Made by a program: the position numbers and the translations under genes | The notes under the pieces: model-generated | The model's input: only the letters and a program-made list of their open reading frames with translations | Database searches by the model: none | Told to the model about the DNA's origin: nothing | Origin: Ophioderma brevispina | Taxonomy: Eukaryota > Echinodermata > Ophiuroidea > Amphilepidida > Ophiodermatidae | DNA length: 64,000 nt | Assembly (NCBI GenBank): GCA_023653785.1 | Contig: JAMKCH010058302.1 | Location: 1-64,000, forward strand | Direction of reading: 5' to 3' | Part shown: piece after piece, positions 60,601 to 64,000 of the stretch | Layout: the number at the start of each line of letters is the position of its first letter | Position numbering within the stretch: the first letter of the stretch is position 1

Positions 60601-60943
60601 CTGGAAACATTTGCTACCAATTCCTGTCATATGCTTATGCTTTGAGCTTGCCCTCCCATAGAAATCATGCTTTGATTGTTCTGTCGTGCACGTCGGAATA
60701 TTTATGACCCGATGTAGCATAGTCGAGTTCCCGCTTCTTATGGAGAGCTCATTTCAGCATTCATTGGCAGTTCCACTCCTTTGAAACGCTTGTGTAAATG
60801 GAGCTATGTTTTGGGGGAAGGCACTATCAGTGATTTGCTAAATCCAGAAAATAAAAAATAAAAAATCAGATTTTTGCATGTTTGTAACAAGTATGGTATC
60901 GCTAATCATTACTGTCCATACGAATACTTACTATCTATCCTAT
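57641..60943. other. No recognised gene
   Basis: AT-rich. 57790-57890 repeats a block of U (TTTCACATTTGAAGCATTTT AATAATTGGTTAACGG), so the U homology region is itself partly duplicated. 59590-60130 is less repetitive and slightly GC-richer, but no exon was recognised. Confidence 0.35.
59113..59193. repeat. Degenerate TGTCAAACTTGAC repeats
   Basis: TTGTCAAACTTTGACTG, CTGTCAAACTTGACATG and TTGTCAAACTTGACTG recur within 80 bp. The unit TCAAACTTGA is nearly palindromic. Confidence 0.65.
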
Positions 60944-62050
60944 CTAACGGGGGGGGGGGGGGCCCGCAGCCGAGATTCTGTTCACCATTAGCGGCCAAAT
61001 GTCCCTGTCTGTCAATAAGTTGGGGATATTAGATGGATCCTGCTTGAAATGCTCGGCAATCACAGCAATGTAGTTACAGGGCGACGACCCCTGTTTTTGG
61101 CATTGTACTTCCAACATGTGACGTCTTAGACTACTGGTCAATCGCACGATGACATGACCGGCAAATCGTGACGCGTTGGGTCAAACAGAAGATGAAATTG
61201 GAGGGATATCTCCAGATATCTGTGCTTTGGTCTTGTGCTCGCGCCAGTATATGTTTTGTACTCGCATAAGAAGCTGTGGTGTAGGTGTCCATCCAGTCTA
61301 TCCTTGTAGCTTCTTTCTTCATGGTCGCAGGTCTCAGATCCATATCACAGAATACTCTCTACACAGGCTCTAAGAATTTCAGCTTGGTGAATTGGAAGAT
61401 AACACCCCACACCAGATTGCCATAAGTGGTGTAGTTTATCAGCATTTCCAATCTTGTCCTTGCGTGACAGGAGTTCTTTCTGCTTGTCGGCACATAGGAC
61501 CCTAGATACTTGAAGTCCTTGACGTCTTTGAGTTTGGCTACCATCTGCTGTGGCAGAATATGTTGATGATCGGCTTCCTCAGTGACATCCATATATTCAG
61601 TATTCTTGGCATTTAGATTAGACCGCTTGTCTGCAGCCATTCTCAAGTGATGTTAGTAGATCGTATGCACCACATATCAGATCACTGTACTAAAAAAGCT
61701 AGATCATCTGCGTAGTCAATGTCTGTGAGATACTGACCCTGTGACGTCTGGAACGCTTGGTTTGATGGTGAGTCCTTTGTCGTCCATGAGTTCAAGACTC
61801 TGTCTGAGGATGTAATCAACCATGACTACAAAAGGATAGGGGCACGAGTATCTCCTTGGAGGATTCAGTAGTTTGTTAGGAACTCTTTGTGGGCCACCAT
61901 GCAACAAGATAATTGAATGGCGATTCTATCTTTGAGCACTGCTGTGTTTCTTTTCTGTAGATTTTTCTGTTGCAAAAAATACTTCTGAATCCTACAAACT
62001 TATCCCTTCCTTGCAACCTGTTCCTGCACTTTGAATATTTGACCTTTGAC
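60944..62050 (-). pseudogene. Decayed non-LTR retrotransposon reverse transcriptase
   Basis: Minus-strand relic of a LINE-type polymerase, read in several frames. In order: a stretch like LLQGDT..P(F)VVMVDYILRQSLE at about 61880-61800; then YLTDIDYADDLAFLV with the catalytic YADD at 61703-61714; then a thumb-like part with AKNTEYMDV and KDVKDFKYLGSY at about 61610-61495; then a C-terminal tail with NLLTDRDIWPLMVNRI near 60980. The order and motifs (YADD, K-TEYM, FKYLGS, DRD-W) are those of RTE-like and related LINE polymerases. At least three frame changes and stops break it (for example directly after the YADD segment), and no endonuclease domain is seen, so it is a 5'-truncated dead copy. 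It ends close to a G-rich run at 60950-60962. The clade is not resolved. Confidence 0.85.
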
Positions 62051-62959
62051 AGACAGGTCCCTGATAGTGCCGTAATGCATGTGTACATGTTTTCTTTTTT
62101 TAGGTAACGAATGGGCACTAAAGAATTATTATGAACATCATCCTACCTCTTGGCATAGGGAAAATTGAAGCTAAACTTCAGTTTCACTATAAATCCGTGG
62201 GACATTTCATACACCGCTTCCATCTTCTGTTGTCCTGCTTTTGATGCATCTCCCACATATCCTAGACATCTCATCTTTTTACATCATTAGACATGCGTTC
62301 AATATTCTAGCAAGACTATTAGATTGGGAATTTGGAGTATCTAGGGCGGATAAACATGCGTTCACTTTCAATAACGATTGTTTTGCTAGCAAACACTTGG
62401 TTCTTGCTATGCCAAACATTGAGTACAGTAAACTGTGTCAGTACACTGATTGATATTGGGACTGATCCATTTCATTAGTATTGGATGCAGAAATCACCGA
62501 TTCTACTAGTTGCATCTGTTTGTTTTCTTGTTTGGATTAAAAATCATTAGACTATATCCATTTCGCATATCCATAACATCAACACAGAACTGAGAACACG
62601 TTTTCTGTGGGAAAAGCTATCTCGACAAAGGCAGCAAGCGGTTTCCCTCCACTCTGGCAACACCGTAACTCATCAAGGGTTCGTCTTCGCTAGATTACGC
62701 TAATAAAAGTTAGACCATGCAGGGTGACTTCGATAAAGTGCATACAGCAGGCAGTATTATCACAATGGCCTCGCTTAACAGCCTTTAGCTGATAAAGCCG
62801 GATATTAGTTAGCTAGGTCATGGGATAAGGGAAAAAAAGAAGTTTAAGGAGACAACAGTTTCTTATCACCTGTAGACACAGTTGGATATTTCCATACTTG
62901 TTTGGCAAATACCTTTCCATTTCATCAAAAATTTTCCTTAGAATAACGAACCTCATGTT

Positions 62960-64000
62960 TTTAGCACATGCTAACATTCTCTTTTTCCCCATGAAACCTT
63001 TTTTTTTTTGGTGGGGGGGAATGTTTCTTCCCCCATTTCCCTCATTGCATATCGCACTGACCTGTCCCAGTCCCTTAAAAATGGGTAAAACCGAACTAGG
63101 TTTGGCAACTGTAACTTAAAATTTAATTCTTTTCATTATGGAGATACAAAGAATCCCTTTGTTCAGTTTCTGATACATCTTTTTACAAAAGGTTCTAAAG
63201 TTTCAATGGATTCAACTGCAATACTTTTTAATAATGGCAGATACATTTCAGAAGTGAGACGCTTTACAAAGAGCACATTGACCCAAATAGATAAAGATAA
63301 TTAAATTTCAGTGTTATCTATTTCACTCTTGTTCTGTTGTCCCTATTGTGGCAAATATCAGTCTGTATCTATTTCATCTATCAGTGCACTTTTTACGGTT
63401 TTCCATAAAGGGACATATGGGAAGATTAAAAAAAGAACATATTCTAGTCTATGGCAACCAAATAGAGTTTTGTTTGGGTTTCATTTTGCTTTTCTGTTCA
63501 AATTTAAGCGTTTGATGGTTACAGTATTGTTATTTAAAAAGGCATTTGAGATGGCTTCCCAATGGTGGCTTCCAAATATCAGGAATCACTATCCACTGCA
63601 CTTTTATTGTTTCTGCTATGTGAACAAGAGATATTTTTTGAGGATGATTTCTCTCACTTTGCATTTGATCGGTTGTAAACACCTACCGAGAAAATTTCAA
63701 AAGGTTTATTGGACCAACAAATAAAAAAGAAAAACAACAAAACATAAAAAAGAAATCAAAAACTATTTTTGAACTTGCCTGCTATCCGCAGTCATCCCTA
63801 CAAAATAAGCCTGCTTTGATTTTTCTGTCATTCACGGGAGCAAAAAATACTAATCATCATTTTATGTACAATAAAGATAGAAGATGTATATTCAGCTTAT
63901 TCACTTCAGGTGAAATGGGTTTGGAAAAAAATTGGGTGCTTTTCTTACCTGAAATGTCCGTATGTCCTTTACTTAAAGGCTGACTCAGAGACTTCTTGAA
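62960..64000. repeat. Large repeat U, copy 2 (runs off the right edge)
   Basis: Same orientation as 55555-57640 and without its two insertions, so it gives the ancestral layout. The long frame inside it (63311-63724) shows no family motif and is broken in copy 1, so I do not call a gene. The copy continues past the window. Confidence 0.75.

Noticed and set aside
63311..63724. 137-codon plus-strand open frame
   Set aside because: Lies in repeat U and is broken in the other copy; no domain seen.

Overview
The window is eukaryotic nuclear DNA: AT-rich, low in gene density, and packed with degenerate interspersed repeats. Spliced coding exons, tRNA-derived SINEs, a decayed non-LTR reverse transcriptase and many TIR/foldback elements point to a large-genome marine invertebrate. 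An invertebrate deuterostome (echinoderm, hemichordate or similar) fits best, from the SINE types and a GALNT14/16-like gene. This placement is inference; nothing in the window fixes the species. No prokaryotic operon, CRISPR array, rRNA gene or complete intact tRNA gene was seen.

The only protein-coding gene I can assign firmly is on the minus strand at the left end. Two short exons (12868-12955, then 4729-4813) encode adjacent parts of the catalytic domain of a polypeptide N-acetylgalactosaminyltransferase, most like the GALNT14/16 branch. Both have correct splice signals and matching phases and are separated by an 8.05 kb intron. The exons after 4729 must lie beyond the left edge. The exons before 12955 (including the one with the catalytic DxH motif) were not found and are either right of 64000 or missed. 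A third segment at 20270-20358, on the same strand and with splice-like borders, resembles the first exon's reading and may be a decayed or alternative duplicate. Candidate promoter / first-exon signals (CpG-dense stretches, CCAAT, CRE, YY1-like and TCGCGAGA-like motifs, strong splice donors) occur near 33.0, 36.8-37.5 and 50.1 kb. None has a coding exon attached.

The rest is a layered repeat landscape. 0-12 kb: a GGGGTCTTTGGGTGA-rich TIR element, several MITE families, a 1.2 kb hAT-like element with a perfect 8-bp target duplication, a TA-flanked long-TIR element nested in an older MITE, and an array of ACTCC/GAGTG motifs. 13-26 kb: MITEs and foldbacks, a 152-bp tandem duplication, and a retroelement 3' end with a (TAG)n tail. 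26-30 kb: a 3.5 kb TIR element that cleanly splits a tRNA-like sequence. 40.7-43.9 kb: three tandem copies of a ~1 kb unit that shares a repeat found singly elsewhere. 44-55 kb: minisatellites, tRNA-Val-like SINE heads, more GAGTG clusters and a long A-rich tract. 55.5-64 kb: two copies of a large repeat, the first with two nested insertions, plus the reverse-transcriptase relic at 60.9-62.0 kb. Several repeat families carry perfect transcription-factor sites (POU octamers; DR1 nuclear-receptor sites). I found no convincing new multi-gene system. The most informative structures are the nested insertions, the GALNT exons and their possible duplicate, and the repeat-borne regulatory motifs.
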